A DNA stretch of 64,000 nt from Acidicapsa dinghuensis (GTDB taxonomy: Bacteria > Acidobacteriota > Terriglobia > Terriglobales > Acidobacteriaceae): NCBI RefSeq assembly GCF_025685685.1, contig NZ_JAGSYH010000004.1:124001-188000 (forward strand), read 5' to 3'. Of this stretch, positions 1 through 7,999 are shown in pieces. A program made the translations under genes and the position numbers. The notes beneath the pieces are model-generated. The model saw nothing but the letters and a program-made list of their open reading frames with translations, was not told the DNA's origin and made no database searches. Each line of letters starts with the position of its first letter. Position 1 is the first letter of the stretch.

Positions 1-23
1 AGGCCGTCGAGGAGGTCAACCCC

Positions 24-980
24 ATGAAACTTCGCTGGCTCATCCCTGTCGCAGTCCTGCTTCCGCTTCGTCTCAGCGCGAGTGACGCACGAGTTGGTGC
101 GCGTGTCGCCACGGTCACGATCAATCCGAGGGAAGTCACGGTCCTTCATCTCAGGCCAGAGTTTGAATCGACTATCCGCATGCCGGAAGAAATCACATCC
201 GTAATTCTCGGCAGTCCGGGTGAGTTCAAGGCAGAACATAACGAAGGCGAGCCCGAGTATGTCTACGTCAAGCCGATCGTCAAAGAGCCTGTGCAGTCGA
301 ACCTCCTCATCGCAACCAAATCAGGGCAGCATGTGACGCTTGAACTGATCAGCGATGGTGCGAGTGCGCCGAACCCAACGCAGCCGGTAGATTTCCTGAT
401 CGAATACAGAACGGCGCGGAGCTTTCTCATATCCGCCGATTCTGAATCCCTGGCAATGCGGAGCGCCCCTACCAAAGAAATAGAGCTTGGCGTGAGTAGC
501 GGGACCACCGATTTGCGTTCGGCGCCGCTGTCGAGCCTGGACGAGGTGTTCAAGCTACAGGAGAGCGTGAACGCTCCGAAGTGGACGAAGTGGGAGGACA
601 AGCAAATCGAGACATCGATTGGCGATATGCGGCAGTTGAGCAATCGGACCATGATCTCGTACTCCATCCTGAACAACTCGAATGAGCCTATCGAGATTGT
701 CCCTCCGCAAATTCAGATCACAGGTCGCAAGGCCACCAAGAAGAAAAAGAAGGAGGGGAAAGGCATTATCTCGAACCAACTGGAAATCCGGGACTACAGG
801 TTGAGTACAACGCGCCTTGAGCCGGGAGAACGCGCCGATGGCGTAGTCGTCTTTGATCGGCCGAACTTCAAGGAATCGACCGAAAAGCTGTTTCTGCAGA
901 TTGCCCAAGCGGATCAGGTGGATCATCCGATCTTGATCCATCTTCCGTTCACTCCACCCATATCCGGCGATGGCAAGTAG
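24..980 (+). CDS. VirB9/TrbG-type T4SS outer-membrane-complex protein
   Basis: Likely component of the outer-membrane core complex of a conjugative type IV secretion system, acting in the periplasm next to VirB10. The 318-residue product begins with a cleavable signal peptide (KLRWLIPVAVLLPLRLSAS). Residues about 35-110 have the beta-rich VirB9/TrbG pattern (a VTVLHLRP strand, then YVYVKP and SNLLIAT strands), and the C-terminal part is beta-rich with a basic KKKKKEGKG loop. A GGAGG ribosome site at 11-15 supports this ATG. The next gene follows at once and encodes a VirB10 homologue, the usual VirB9-VirB10 order. A second, diverged VirB9-like gene lies at 19445-20290. Family assignment is inferred from motifs and context, not from a search. 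Confidence 0.72.
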   Translation: MKLRWLIPVAVLLPLRLSASDARVGARVATVTINPREVTVLHLRPEFESTIRMPEEITSVILGSPGEFKAEHNEGEPEYVYVKPIVKEPVQSNLLIATKSGQHVTLELISDGASAPNPTQPVDFLIEYRTARSFLISADSESLAMRSAPTKEIELGVSSGTTDLRSAPLSSLDEVFKLQESVNAPKWTKWEDKQIETSIGDMRQLSNRTMISYSILNNSNEPIEIVPPQIQITGRKATKKKKKEGKGIISNQLEIRDYRLSTTRLEPGERADGVVVFDRPNFKESTEKLFLQIAQADQVDHPILIHLPFTPPISGDGK

Positions 981-996
981 AAGGGAGCCCAAGGTT

Positions 997-2259
997 ATGA
1001 ACGCCAATGAGAACAACAGGAATGGAAACGGGAGCATAAACGCTGCTCCTGTCGCAGAATCGCCAGAGCCGGCGGTTTCGCAAGGACGGATTCGCGCGCC
1101 CGAGCCTGTCGATGGTGCGGAGAAAGCGGAAACCGTCACCCGGTTTGCAACGCGCACCGCCATCAAGGGATCTGAAGGAATCAGCAAGGGCAAACTGATA
1201 CTCCTTGGAGGCGGACTTGCGGCTGCGGTTCTCTTCTTTGTTTTCGCGGCAATCGTTGGCAAGTCACCCAAGAAACTCGCGGCAGTCAAGCAGCCTTCAC
1301 TGCAGGTCAAACAAGAGCAGTCGCCGCCATCCAAAGGGAGTGTGACACCCCTCATGGATACTGTGCACACGCCAGCGCCGGACAACAGCAGTGGGCAGCT
1401 CGGTCCAGGGGATATTCGTCGGACACGAACACTGGACAATAGCTCAGGTTTGAAGCCGTTTGCCGGCAAGCCTGCTGTTGCCAGCTCACTGGGAAATGTG
1501 CCCTCTTTCGCAGACACGCAACAGAAGTGGGAAGATCCGGCGCCGTATGGCGGAACTCCCAACGCAGAAACGCCACAAGCGCAACAGAACACCCTCAAGG
1601 AGCCGTCTCTGGTCTTTGTGCGAAGTGTGGCGCAAAGCCCGGCGTTGGCTGCACAGAAGCTCAATACCGGCGAGGATGGTACTCCTCGCTTGGAACTGAC
1701 ACCGGGTACGCGCATTCAGGCGAAGCTTGAGACGCAGATATCGAGCGCTGTGCTGGCCCCTGTCGTAGCCGTAGTCGAATACACCTACGCGATCGGCGAC
1801 AGAATTATCGTCCCTGCGGGCGCACGCGTGTACGGTCAGCTCCAGCAGGCCGACCGAAGCGGACTGGTGAGCGTGAAGTTCGACGAGATCGAACTTCTCG
1901 ATGGAGCCCGGGAGAAGATCGACGCAGTCGGCACTGGGCTGGACCTCGGACCCATCAAAGGAAGCGTGTACGGCAAGAACACGGGTAAGAACTTCCTGGT
2001 GCGGGCGGCATCGGGTCTCGGCTCGGTTCTTGCCGAAGTTGCCGGGAACAACACCAGCGCAGCATTTTCTGAAGACGACATGCTTCGTGAGCGGCTTGCC
2101 GAGAATATCGGCACGGCCGGAGACTCGGAGGTGATGAGCCTCAACGCCAACAGCCGCGTGGTTGTTTCTGTGCCGGCCGATACAAAGATCTACGTCGTGT
2201 TTACCAAACACGAACTGACGCCTTCCGAGCTTCACAAGGTCAGCCCAATGGTTCAGTAG
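997..2259 (+). CDS. VirB10/TrbI-type T4SS protein
   Basis: Likely VirB10/TrbI, the protein that spans the inner membrane and periplasm and links the T4SS inner complex to the outer-membrane ring. A single membrane anchor lies at about residues 70-93 (LILLGGGLAAAVLFFVFAAI), followed by a Pro/Gln/Ser-rich periplasmic linker. The C-terminal beta-barrel domain carries recognisable TrbI motifs: LTPGTRIQAKLETQIS, VPAGARVYGQ and a GSVYGKNTGKN segment. An in-frame ATG at 970 overlaps the end of the VirB9 gene; I prefer the ATG at 997, which has an AAGG just upstream, but either could be used. It is the last T4SS gene before the 2.3-7.5 kb interruption. Confidence 0.82.
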   Translation: MNANENNRNGNGSINAAPVAESPEPAVSQGRIRAPEPVDGAEKAETVTRFATRTAIKGSEGISKGKLILLGGGLAAAVLFFVFAAIVGKSPKKLAAVKQPSLQVKQEQSPPSKGSVTPLMDTVHTPAPDNSSGQLGPGDIRRTRTLDNSSGLKPFAGKPAVASSLGNVPSFADTQQKWEDPAPYGGTPNAETPQAQQNTLKEPSLVFVRSVAQSPALAAQKLNTGEDGTPRLELTPGTRIQAKLETQISSAVLAPVVAVVEYTYAIGDRIIVPAGARVYGQLQQADRSGLVSVKFDEIELLDGAREKIDAVGTGLDLGPIKGSVYGKNTGKNFLVRAASGLGSVLAEVAGNNTSAAFSEDDMLRERLAENIGTAGDSEVMSLNANSRVVVSVPADTKIYVVFTKHELTPSELHKVSPMVQ

Positions 2260-2754
2260 CTCGCCCATTCGCCGCACGACTCTCTTCTGCGCCCTGGCCC
2301 AGTGCCGGGGCGTTCTTGTATTTGGCCATCATATTCAAGTGGCGAGTTGCCTTGCGGCCCATCTGTTCTTGCGGCTTGTCTCTGAGAATGCGCCCTTGCC
2401 CTGAACGCACTTCACGTGCGGAGCAAAGTCGATCCGTGTGACCCACTACGCAAGTGGGCAATCTTTGCTCCCGATGCCCCAATGCGAAATTGGGTAAATG
2501 TTGGTCCCGGTGACCTACTTCGCGATTGAGCAAAGCTTGGCCCCGATGACAGGCCAGCAGCAATCGGGCTGTTCAATCCAGAACGAGATTGAGCACGAAA
2601 TCGGGGCCGCCGCCTGCCGATTCTCGAAATTGGTTGGGAAGTTCGGCTGGATGAGCGATTCGGCCTGTTCTCGCTCATCGAGAGCAGAATCAGTCAGCAT
2701 AGGCCTGCTTATTGGTGTCGATGATTCCGAATGGAGCGCTCTTGAAACATCCCC
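2260..2754. other. Non-coding stretch with hairpin repeats
   Basis: About 500 bases without a convincing gene. The central part is the tandem repeat array described separately; the open frames that cross it (for example 2498-2914 on the plus strand) look like chance frames kept open by the 36-bp period. No terminator with a clear T-run was identified after the VirB10 gene. Confidence 0.5.
2402..2560. repeat. Tandem array of about 36-bp hairpin-forming repeats (array 1)
   Basis: At least three clear units start at 2434, 2471 and 2507 (lengths 37, 36 and 36 bp), with a shorter diverged unit before (about 2402) and a partial one after (2543). Each unit begins CCG(A/T)TGACC, has an inverted repeat around a TGCGA-like loop (for example CCCAAT-GCGA-AATTGGG), then a T/G-rich segment ending GGTC or GCTC. 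Units differ at many positions while keeping the paired arms, so pairing rather than sequence seems conserved. There are no unique spacers, so this is not a CRISPR array. A second array of the same type lies at 6614-6735. Confidence 0.7.
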
Positions 2755-3057
2755 TTACCGAATCGGAAGTACGTGTCCCTCATCAGAGTTCTTTACGGCG
2801 ATAGTCATTTTCACTCTGTTGTTTGTTTCGCTTGTAATCTGTATCCGTTCTCCCGCCTGTATCTGTATCGGTACTCGGGTCGCGACCGGAAGCGGGATAC
2901 TGTCGTCCTTATGATGGAGCACTCGAGAAAAACCGGACATGTTGATCACCACCAAATGAACAAGTTTCGGTTTGTCTGGGTGCGACGCCTCCTGCGTCGC
3001 TCCGCCTGGTGAAAACATAAAGCTGAGTGCGAGTAGTAATGTAAACGCGTCCTTCAT
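2755..3057 (-). CDS. Small secreted protein of unknown function
   Basis: Product of 100 residues with a clear signal peptide (MKDAFTLLLALSFMFSPG, then GGATQ), so it is probably exported. The mature part is short and beta-rich (LVHLVVINMSGFSRVL, IPLPVATRVPIQIQAGERI, VKMTIAVKNSDEGHVLPIR), resembling a small immunoglobulin-like or secreted beta-sandwich domain, but I do not recognise the family. The start at 3057 is chosen because AAGGAGG lies just upstream; the frame extends further upstream without a ribosome site. It is divergent from the kinase gene, about 175 bases away, and sits inside the segment that interrupts the T4SS genes. Confidence 0.6.
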   Translation of the reverse strand: MKDAFTLLLALSFMFSPGGATQEASHPDKPKLVHLVVINMSGFSRVLHHKDDSIPLPVATRVPIQIQAGERIQITSETNNRVKMTIAVKNSDEGHVLPIR

Positions 3058-3232
3058 AAAGGCCTCCTTGGTGACACACGGACAGCCTAGGAGCACAATC
3101 GAAAAATCCCAGCGCATTTTTGAAGAGCGGCAAACACTGAGGACGAATCGCAATAGGCGGGGATGAATCGAAACAGCCAGATAGCTGTTGCTCCGATCTT
3201 TGAGGCATTATCGAAATTGGGAAGAATTTCTT

Positions 3233-4315
3233 ATGGAAGAGAAAGTCTCATTCTTGCGATCGTTCGCCGTCGCCCTGCTCTGTTGGACGGCCGCTGGGTT
3301 CATCCTAGGTTGGGAGACGTACAGTGCGGATCGAGACAGCGCCAACTACCTGCCGATCGCCCACTACTTTGTCTGGACATCGGCCAACGTTTACAGTTGG
3401 GCTATCATTACGCCTTTTCTGTTCGCGTTTGCGCGTCATTATCCCTTTAGAGAAGGGCATATTCCGCAGCGGATCCTACAGTACCCCTCCTTTGCTGCGG
3501 CAGTTGTCGTGGTTCGCCCAGTATTCATGACACTTCTCGGATGGTTCTACAAGCCTGACCAGCACCAATCATTTCTCGACACTGTGAGTCTCCTGCGAGA
3601 AAAGGAAATGTTCGGGGAACTCCAGATCACCGCGGTCCTGTTCATTTTGAGCGCATATCAGAATGCGCGACGCGAGGCACGCTTGCGCCAGTTGCGCGAG
3701 GCCGAGCTGGAGTCGCGCGTAAGCACGGCCGAACTGCAGATGCTGAAAATGCAGCTTCATCCGCATTTTCTATTCAACTCATTGCAGGCGGCTACAGTAC
3801 TTATCCATGAAGATCCCGCTGCCGCCGAAAATGTATTACAGCGGCTGAGTGAACTTTTACGCGTGGCGCTCGATGACATGCGCAGTATGCAGGTGCCGTT
3901 GGAGCAGGAGATCACGTTCCTTCGCTACTACATTGAGATCCAGAAGCATCGCTTTCAATCACGTCTGGAAGTGCACTTTGCGATCGCTGAGGATGTTCAG
4001 TCTTTTCCGGTCCCGAGCCTCATCCTGCAACCTCTGGTTGAAAATGCGATCCATCATGGCATCGGCCGACACAAAGGCAGTGACGTTATCGAGGTGACTG
4101 CTCAGCGCCACGGAGAGCAGTTACTGTTACAGGTGAAGAATACGGCTAGCGAACTCGACCCGCTCTCGCAGCCGTCCGGAAATGGCGTCGGGTTGAAGAA
4201 CACGCGGGCACGGCTTCAGCAGATGTATGGAGATCAGGCATGTGTGAGCCTTGCGCCTCTCGTCCCGAAGGGCGTTTGCGTTACGGTCACGATGCCCATG
4301 GAGACTTCCGCTTGA
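3233..4315 (+). CDS. LytS/YehU-type sensor histidine kinase
   Basis: Membrane histidine kinase that should phosphorylate the response regulator encoded immediately downstream. The N-terminal part has about four hydrophobic segments (from SFLRSFAVALLCWTAAGFI to FAAAVVVVRPVFMTLLGWF), then a coiled-coil linker rich in Arg and Glu. The His_kinase block reads QLHPHFLFNSLQA with H178 as the likely phospho-acceptor, and the ATPase part has LILQPLVENAIHHG (N box) and GNGVGLKNTRARL (G box). A TTG at 3188 would give a longer form; I chose the ATG at 3233, which has GGGAAG about ten bases before it. Its stop overlaps the start of the regulator gene, so the pair is translationally coupled. Confidence 0.85.
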   Translation: MEEKVSFLRSFAVALLCWTAAGFILGWETYSADRDSANYLPIAHYFVWTSANVYSWAIITPFLFAFARHYPFREGHIPQRILQYPSFAAAVVVVRPVFMTLLGWFYKPDQHQSFLDTVSLLREKEMFGELQITAVLFILSAYQNARREARLRQLREAELESRVSTAELQMLKMQLHPHFLFNSLQAATVLIHEDPAAAENVLQRLSELLRVALDDMRSMQVPLEQEITFLRYYIEIQKHRFQSRLEVHFAIAEDVQSFPVPSLILQPLVENAIHHGIGRHKGSDVIEVTAQRHGEQLLLQVKNTASELDPLSQPSGNGVGLKNTRARLQQMYGDQACVSLAPLVPKGVCVTVTMPMETSA

Positions 4316-5097
4316 TACGCGCTCTGATTGCAGACGACGAGCCGCTCGCACGACGCGCCCTCGTCCGCATGCTACGCGGTCACGACGACGTGAGTATCGT
4401 CGCTGAATGTGGCGACGGGGACACCGCATTGGAGGCGATCGAGACACTGCAGCCGAATCTCATCTTCCTTGACATCCGCATGCCCGGTCCGAATGGTATC
4501 GACGTCGCAGGGAAGCTATTTCGAAAGTTCACCGGCTCCATCGTCTTCGTAACGGCGCATGACAGCCATGCACTGGAAGCCCTTGACTTGAATGCCCTTG
4601 ATTACTTGTTAAAGCCCTTTACGGCGGAACGGCTGGCACAGGCGTTGAAGAGGGTTCGAGATCGGAGCGGCGGTTCTGTGTCTCCTGAAGCGCTGGATTT
4701 CTTGCTTAAGACGCTTCGTGAACGTGAAATGCCACAACGATATCTTGAGCGGATACCTGCAAACAGGAATGGCCGAATCCGGTTGGTGGCTGTCGCATCC
4801 ATCGAACGGATTAACGCCATGGGAAATTATGCGGCGATTCACTCTCGCGGAGAATGCTACGAAATTCGAGAAACGCTGCAGTCACTGGAAAAGAAGCTCG
4901 ACCCTGCGCGCTTCGTGCGCATTCATCGTTCGATGATCGTCAACCTGGATTTCGTCCGGGAAGTGCAGACATGGTTCCGTGGCGGTCACCTGGTCGTGAT
5001 GAAAGATGGAACAGAGACGCGTCTGAGCCGCTATCAGACGGATGCTATAGAAAAGCTGACGGGAAAGGTAAGATACGAAGGGTCTCAGAAGCGGTAA
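4312..5097 (+). CDS. LytTR-family response regulator
   Basis: Response regulator partner of the upstream LytS-type kinase. Residues 1-120 form a receiver domain: acidic pair D8-D9, phospho-acceptor D54 in LIFLDIRMPG, then VFVTAHD and the conserved Lys in YLLKPF. Residues about 155-260 form a LytTR DNA-binding domain (RLVAVASIERINAMGNYAAI, ARFVRIHRSMIVNLDFV). I chose the TTG at 4312 because its first base-overlap with the kinase stop (TTGA) is a normal coupling arrangement and starts directly at the receiver domain; an ATG at 4240 would add an unnatural stretch that lies inside the kinase gene. The end is only about 25 bases from the left end of the IS element. Confidence 0.86.
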   Translation: MIRALIADDEPLARRALVRMLRGHDDVSIVAECGDGDTALEAIETLQPNLIFLDIRMPGPNGIDVAGKLFRKFTGSIVFVTAHDSHALEALDLNALDYLLKPFTAERLAQALKRVRDRSGGSVSPEALDFLLKTLREREMPQRYLERIPANRNGRIRLVAVASIERINAMGNYAAIHSRGECYEIRETLQSLEKKLDPARFVRIHRSMIVNLDFVREVQTWFRGGHLVVMKDGTETRLSRYQTDAIEKLTGKVRYEGSQKR

Positions 5098-5122
5098 CAG
5101 CATCTTGGTAACGAGAAATGGG

Positions 5123-5135
5123 ATGAGCAGGTCAC
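5123..5135. repeat. Left subterminal inverted repeat of the IS
   Basis: ATGAGCAGGTCAC; exact reverse complement of 6484-6496. It lies 25 bases before the transposase start. Confidence 0.75.
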
Positions 5136-5159
5136 TCTGGGAGGAGCAGACTGTATCCC

Positions 5160-6245
5160 ATGAAGAAGCCAGCGCAAGACCTCATCGCGGAAGTTCCACG
5201 CAGGCATCCCAGGGTTGGACTAACGATTGGTATAGATCTTGGCGATATCTGGAGCCATTACTGCACCCTCAACCAGGACGGCGAAGTCATCGATCGAGGC
5301 CGTTTCCGAACCAAAGCGAAGGCGATCGAGAAGTGGTTTAAGGACCTGCCTTCGACACGCGTGGCGATGGAGGCCGGAGTTCATTCGATCTGGATCAGCG
5401 AGCAGCTGCAGGCGCTTGGCCACGAAGTAATTGTGGCTAACGTTCGCGAGTTGCGAGCCATTTCGCACAGCGACCGCAAGAGCGACGATGTGGATGCCGA
5501 GAAGCTGGCTCGTTACGCGCGTCTCGATCCAGAGATTCTTCGTCCGATTTCCCATCGCACGGTCGAGCAGCAAGAAGCTCTCACCTTGATCCGTGCACGG
5601 GAGCTTCTCGTTCGACTACGCACAGCAGCAGTGAACGCGGTCCGCGGGCTGACGAAGGCTTGTGGGCACCGCATGCCGGCTTCTTCCACGAAGTGCTTCG
5701 CGCAACGAGGCCAGGCTGCGATGCCGCCAGGGCTGAAGCTGGCACTCGGCCCGATTCTCGCTCAGATCGCAGAGATGACCCTCAAGATCAAGCAGTATGA
5801 CCGGGAGATCCAGCGGATGACCCAGACGGAGTACACCGAGACACAGTCCATGATGACGATTCATGGAGTCGGCCACATCACCGCTCTCACGTTCGTTCTG
5901 ACGCTCGGGGATAAGACGCGATTCCATCGAAGCCGAGATGTAGGCTGCTACCTTGGGCTTCGACCAAAACGCAGCCAGTCGGGCGAACGCGACCCGCAGC
6001 TCGGCATCACCAAGGCTGGCAACGCTTATCTTCGAAGCCTGCTGATCGAGTGCGCCAACCATATCCTGCGACCACACGGACGAGACTCAGCACTTCGACA
6101 GTGGGGCCTGCACCTGGCTGCCAGAGGCGGTAAGCAGGCGAAGAACAAGTCCGTCGTGGCGGTCGCCCGCAAGCTTGCCGTCTTGCTCCATCACCTCTGG
6201 ACTACACAGGAACCGTACATCCCGTTCTACCAACAGGCTGCCTGA
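5160..6245 (+). CDS. IS110-family transposase
   Basis: RNA-guided-type DEDD/serine transposase of 361 residues, a normal length for the family. The N-terminal RuvC-like DEDD domain shows IGIDLGDIWSHY (first Asp), VAMEAG (Glu) and HSDRKSDDVDAEKLARYA (Asp pair). The C-terminal Transposase_20 domain shows the helix-hairpin-helix HGVGHITALTFV and GCYLGLRPKRSQSG with the likely catalytic serine, then GITKAGNAYLRSLLIECA. The gene appears intact, so the element may still be active. The start ATG has a GGAGGAG sequence about 20 bases upstream, which is rather distant; no better start was seen. Confidence 0.93.
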   Translation: MKKPAQDLIAEVPRRHPRVGLTIGIDLGDIWSHYCTLNQDGEVIDRGRFRTKAKAIEKWFKDLPSTRVAMEAGVHSIWISEQLQALGHEVIVANVRELRAISHSDRKSDDVDAEKLARYARLDPEILRPISHRTVEQQEALTLIRARELLVRLRTAAVNAVRGLTKACGHRMPASSTKCFAQRGQAAMPPGLKLALGPILAQIAEMTLKIKQYDREIQRMTQTEYTETQSMMTIHGVGHITALTFVLTLGDKTRFHRSRDVGCYLGLRPKRSQSGERDPQLGITKAGNAYLRSLLIECANHILRPHGRDSALRQWGLHLAARGGKQAKNKSVVAVARKLAVLLHHLWTTQEPYIPFYQQAA

Positions 6246-6483
6246 AGATGATCCTGTTCACCCGTTGCGTCGATACCGCGTTCCGATGACTGCGTGCGCG
6301 TTTTGGTCTCCCAAGACCGTCCGAGAAATGGCAGCATCGACTCTCCTCTCGAACCCCAACTGGCACCGAGCTTACATCACGATCAGCTCATCAGAGTGCG
6401 AATACAAACCCGGTCGAGAGCAACCACAACCGCAACGACAACAGTAAAAGCAAAGACCCTGATAAGGAAAAATATTGACATCT
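6246..6483 (+). ncRNA. Candidate bridge-RNA region of the IS
   Basis: Non-coding 3-prime end of the insertion sequence between the transposase stop and the right inverted repeat. In IS1111-type members of IS110 the guide (bridge) RNA is encoded at this end; here the left non-coding end is only about 40 bases, too short to hold it. This is inference from family knowledge and layout; I did not resolve the guide loops. Confidence 0.3.
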
Positions 6484-6496
6484 GTGACCTGCTCAT
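6484..6496. repeat. Right subterminal inverted repeat of the IS
   Basis: GTGACCTGCTCAT; exact reverse complement of 5123-5135. Confidence 0.75.
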
Positions 6497-6613
6497 ACAA
6501 AACGCGCTTCTCGGAAGTCAGTCAGAGACAGTTTTGCCGGCGAGTGATAAATCGCCAATGCGCTCGTTGACAACTGCGACTGACCCAAAGATCAATCGAA
6601 GAAATGTCAGGCC

Positions 6614-6735
6614 TCGATTACCCTTTGTGCGATTTGAGGCATTGTTGTTCCCGATTACCCAGTTCCGTATTGAGCAAATGTCCTTCCGAATGACCCACGG
6701 TGCGACTTGGGTCATTGTTGTTCCCGAACAGAGCC
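6614..6735. repeat. Tandem array of about 36-bp hairpin-forming repeats (array 2)
   Basis: Three units of the same kind as at 2402-2560, starting near 6614, 6651 and 6686. Each contains TACCC or GACCC, a short loop with TGCGA or CCGTA, a TTGAG or TTGGG arm, and ends TTGTTGTTC or TGTCCTTC. The third unit has a perfect stem TGACCCA / TGGGTCA. The 36-bp period is a multiple of three, which explains the long chance frame 6294-6755 across it. The two arrays bracket the kinase, regulator and IS genes. Confidence 0.68.
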
Positions 6736-6826
6736 GGTATGAACACAAGCAATGATCAAACGGAGAGATTCAGAGGCCTGATGGTAAGGCCGATTGCTCC
6801 CAGATAAATCAAGCTAGGTCTCTCCG

Positions 6827-7294
6827 CTAAGAAGGAATCAAGCGGAACCGTCCGCAACGCCTACAGATATAGGTGTGCTCCCAGTTCCAACGTAAGCGGG
6901 GATAAACCTCAAGGTTGTAACGTGCGACTCTGCGAAGGTTAAAGACCATTCCGGCAAAGGAAATGACGCAGGAGGCCAGGAACCCAAACGCTAACTCCGT
7001 CTTGAAGGCGGTAATCCTGTGGAGCTCCAGGATTGAGTCGAACCCAATGAGAGTCCAAAGCGTGAAAAAGGCGATTGCCGGTCCCCAGACAAGAAAAGGC
7101 CGGAGGTAACCCCGTGGACGTGGCGGTGAAACCGCCTGCGCAGAGAAAGATTGGGTCGTCCCCGAATGGAACCTAGTCGAATAGGTGTGTGTTCCCTGTT
7201 GGTAGAGGACGGGCGCAGCCACGATGTTCGCGGTACCGCATTGGTCGCATTGATACGAATTCAGCTGCGAAACGGATCCCATGCCGTTGTCCAT
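6827..7294 (-). CDS. Zinc-ribbon membrane protein, unknown function
   Basis: Protein of 155 residues with split zinc-ribbon cysteines: a CDQC pair near residue 16 and a CRRC pair near residue 146, likely to fold together around one zinc ion. Between them are two membrane segments (FLVWGPAIAFFTLWTLIGFDSIL and LAFGFLASCVISFAGMVFNL). I do not recognise a named family. No good ribosome site precedes the ATG at 7294; the ATG at 7282 (MGSVSQL) is an alternative. It is convergent with the preceding IS and divergent from the VirB2 gene. Confidence 0.6.
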   Translation of the reverse strand: MDNGMGSVSQLNSYQCDQCGTANIVAAPVLYQQGTHTYSTRFHSGTTQSFSAQAVSPPRPRGYLRPFLVWGPAIAFFTLWTLIGFDSILELHRITAFKTELAFGFLASCVISFAGMVFNLRRVARYNLEVYPRLRWNWEHTYICRRCGRFRLIPS

Positions 7295-7549
7295 GAGCTG
7301 GCGACAGCTTGCGACACCGGGCTCCTCGACTGAGATTTTAGCTCGATTTCTTCATATCGATCCAACGCACAGGCGGGCGGGAACTTTGAGCCGCATCTCT
7401 CGATCCGCCGAACGTACTCATGTGATTGTAGATAGAAACGGCGGCCCATCCCGGTCCAGCCGAGATCATTTGACCGAAATTCTGATCCGCCCCATTCTCT
7501 GGCTCGACACGGATGCCGAGAGAGCAGCCGGGTCCAGGAGAGAAAACCT
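7295..7549. other. Intergenic region before the T4SS operon
   Basis: About 250 bases between the divergent zinc-ribbon gene and the VirB2 gene. It should hold the promoter of the long T4SS operon, but I could not pick out a confident -35/-10 pair or a hairpin. Confidence 0.35.
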
Positions 7550-7984
7550 ATGAAAACAGCACTGGCCTTCTGGCGGCGCTCCGAAGTGTTCGCTTCCACC
7601 TCCGCACACGTTCTTCATCGCCCCGACCAGATCAATTGGATTCACGTCGCCATCAAGATGGGCCTGAGTTTGATCCTGGCCGGCAATCTGCTCGCGCCCT
7701 TCGCGGCGAGAGCGCAGAACCTCGGAACCTCTCCACAATTCGGACAGGCTGTGCAAGGTCAGCAGGCGACAACCGTAGAAGGTACTGTCCTCAACATCGT
7801 GAACTGGGGTTGCAATGTAATTGCTCCAGTGATTGCAGTTGCATGCCTCGGCATCGCGGGGTGGCACTTCAAATCCGGGCGCGGCTACATGGGTTGGGGT
7901 GTGAGCGGCGTCGCACTCATGGTGATCTCTGGTCTCGGACGTATGGCGGAGGGGTTCATCACTCAAGCGCAAGGCATTCAGTAG
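7550..7984 (+). CDS. VirB2/TrbC-type conjugative pilin
   Basis: Likely major pilin subunit of the conjugative T4SS. The 144-residue precursor has a long leader with a hydrophobic stretch (KMGLSLILAGNLLAPFAARAQ) that ends in a good signal-peptidase site, then a mature part with two membrane helices (VNWGCNVIAPVIAVACLGIAGW and GVSGVALMVISGLGRMAEGF) as in VirB2/TrbC. An AGGAGA site precedes the ATG. It is the first gene of the main T4SS operon. Its C-terminal helix and tail (MAEGFITQAQGIQ) recur almost unchanged in the protein at 8673-9128. Confidence 0.75.
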   Translation: MKTALAFWRRSEVFASTSAHVLHRPDQINWIHVAIKMGLSLILAGNLLAPFAARAQNLGTSPQFGQAVQGQQATTVEGTVLNIVNWGCNVIAPVIAVACLGIAGWHFKSGRGYMGWGVSGVALMVISGLGRMAEGFITQAQGIQ

Positions 7985-7999
7985 TAAAGGCGGAGAACG

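Larger units (their letters stand above)
5116..6500 (+). mobile_element. IS110-family (IS1111-like) insertion sequence
   Basis: A complete element inferred from the transposase gene and a pair of exact 13-bp inverted repeats, ATGAGCAGGTCAC at 5123-5135 and GTGACCTGCTCAT at 6484-6496. Subterminal inverted repeats with no target duplication, and a long non-coding 3-prime end (6246-6483), are features of the IS1111 group of IS110. The outer boundaries (about 5116 and 6500) are estimates, because these elements have a few bases outside the repeats. It sits directly behind the response-regulator gene without breaking it. Confidence 0.7.

Noticed and set aside
555..1715. Long minus-strand ORF of 386 residues
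   Set aside because: Shadow of the VirB9 and VirB10 genes; Cys/Ser/Pro-rich composition, no ribosome site.
2402..2560. CRISPR array
   Set aside because: Repeats are directly abutting with no unique spacers and vary along their whole length; no cas genes are near.
6294..6755. Coding gene of 153 residues
   Set aside because: It runs across the IS right end and the 36-bp repeats; the period is a multiple of three so the frame stays open by chance. No ribosome site or natural composition.
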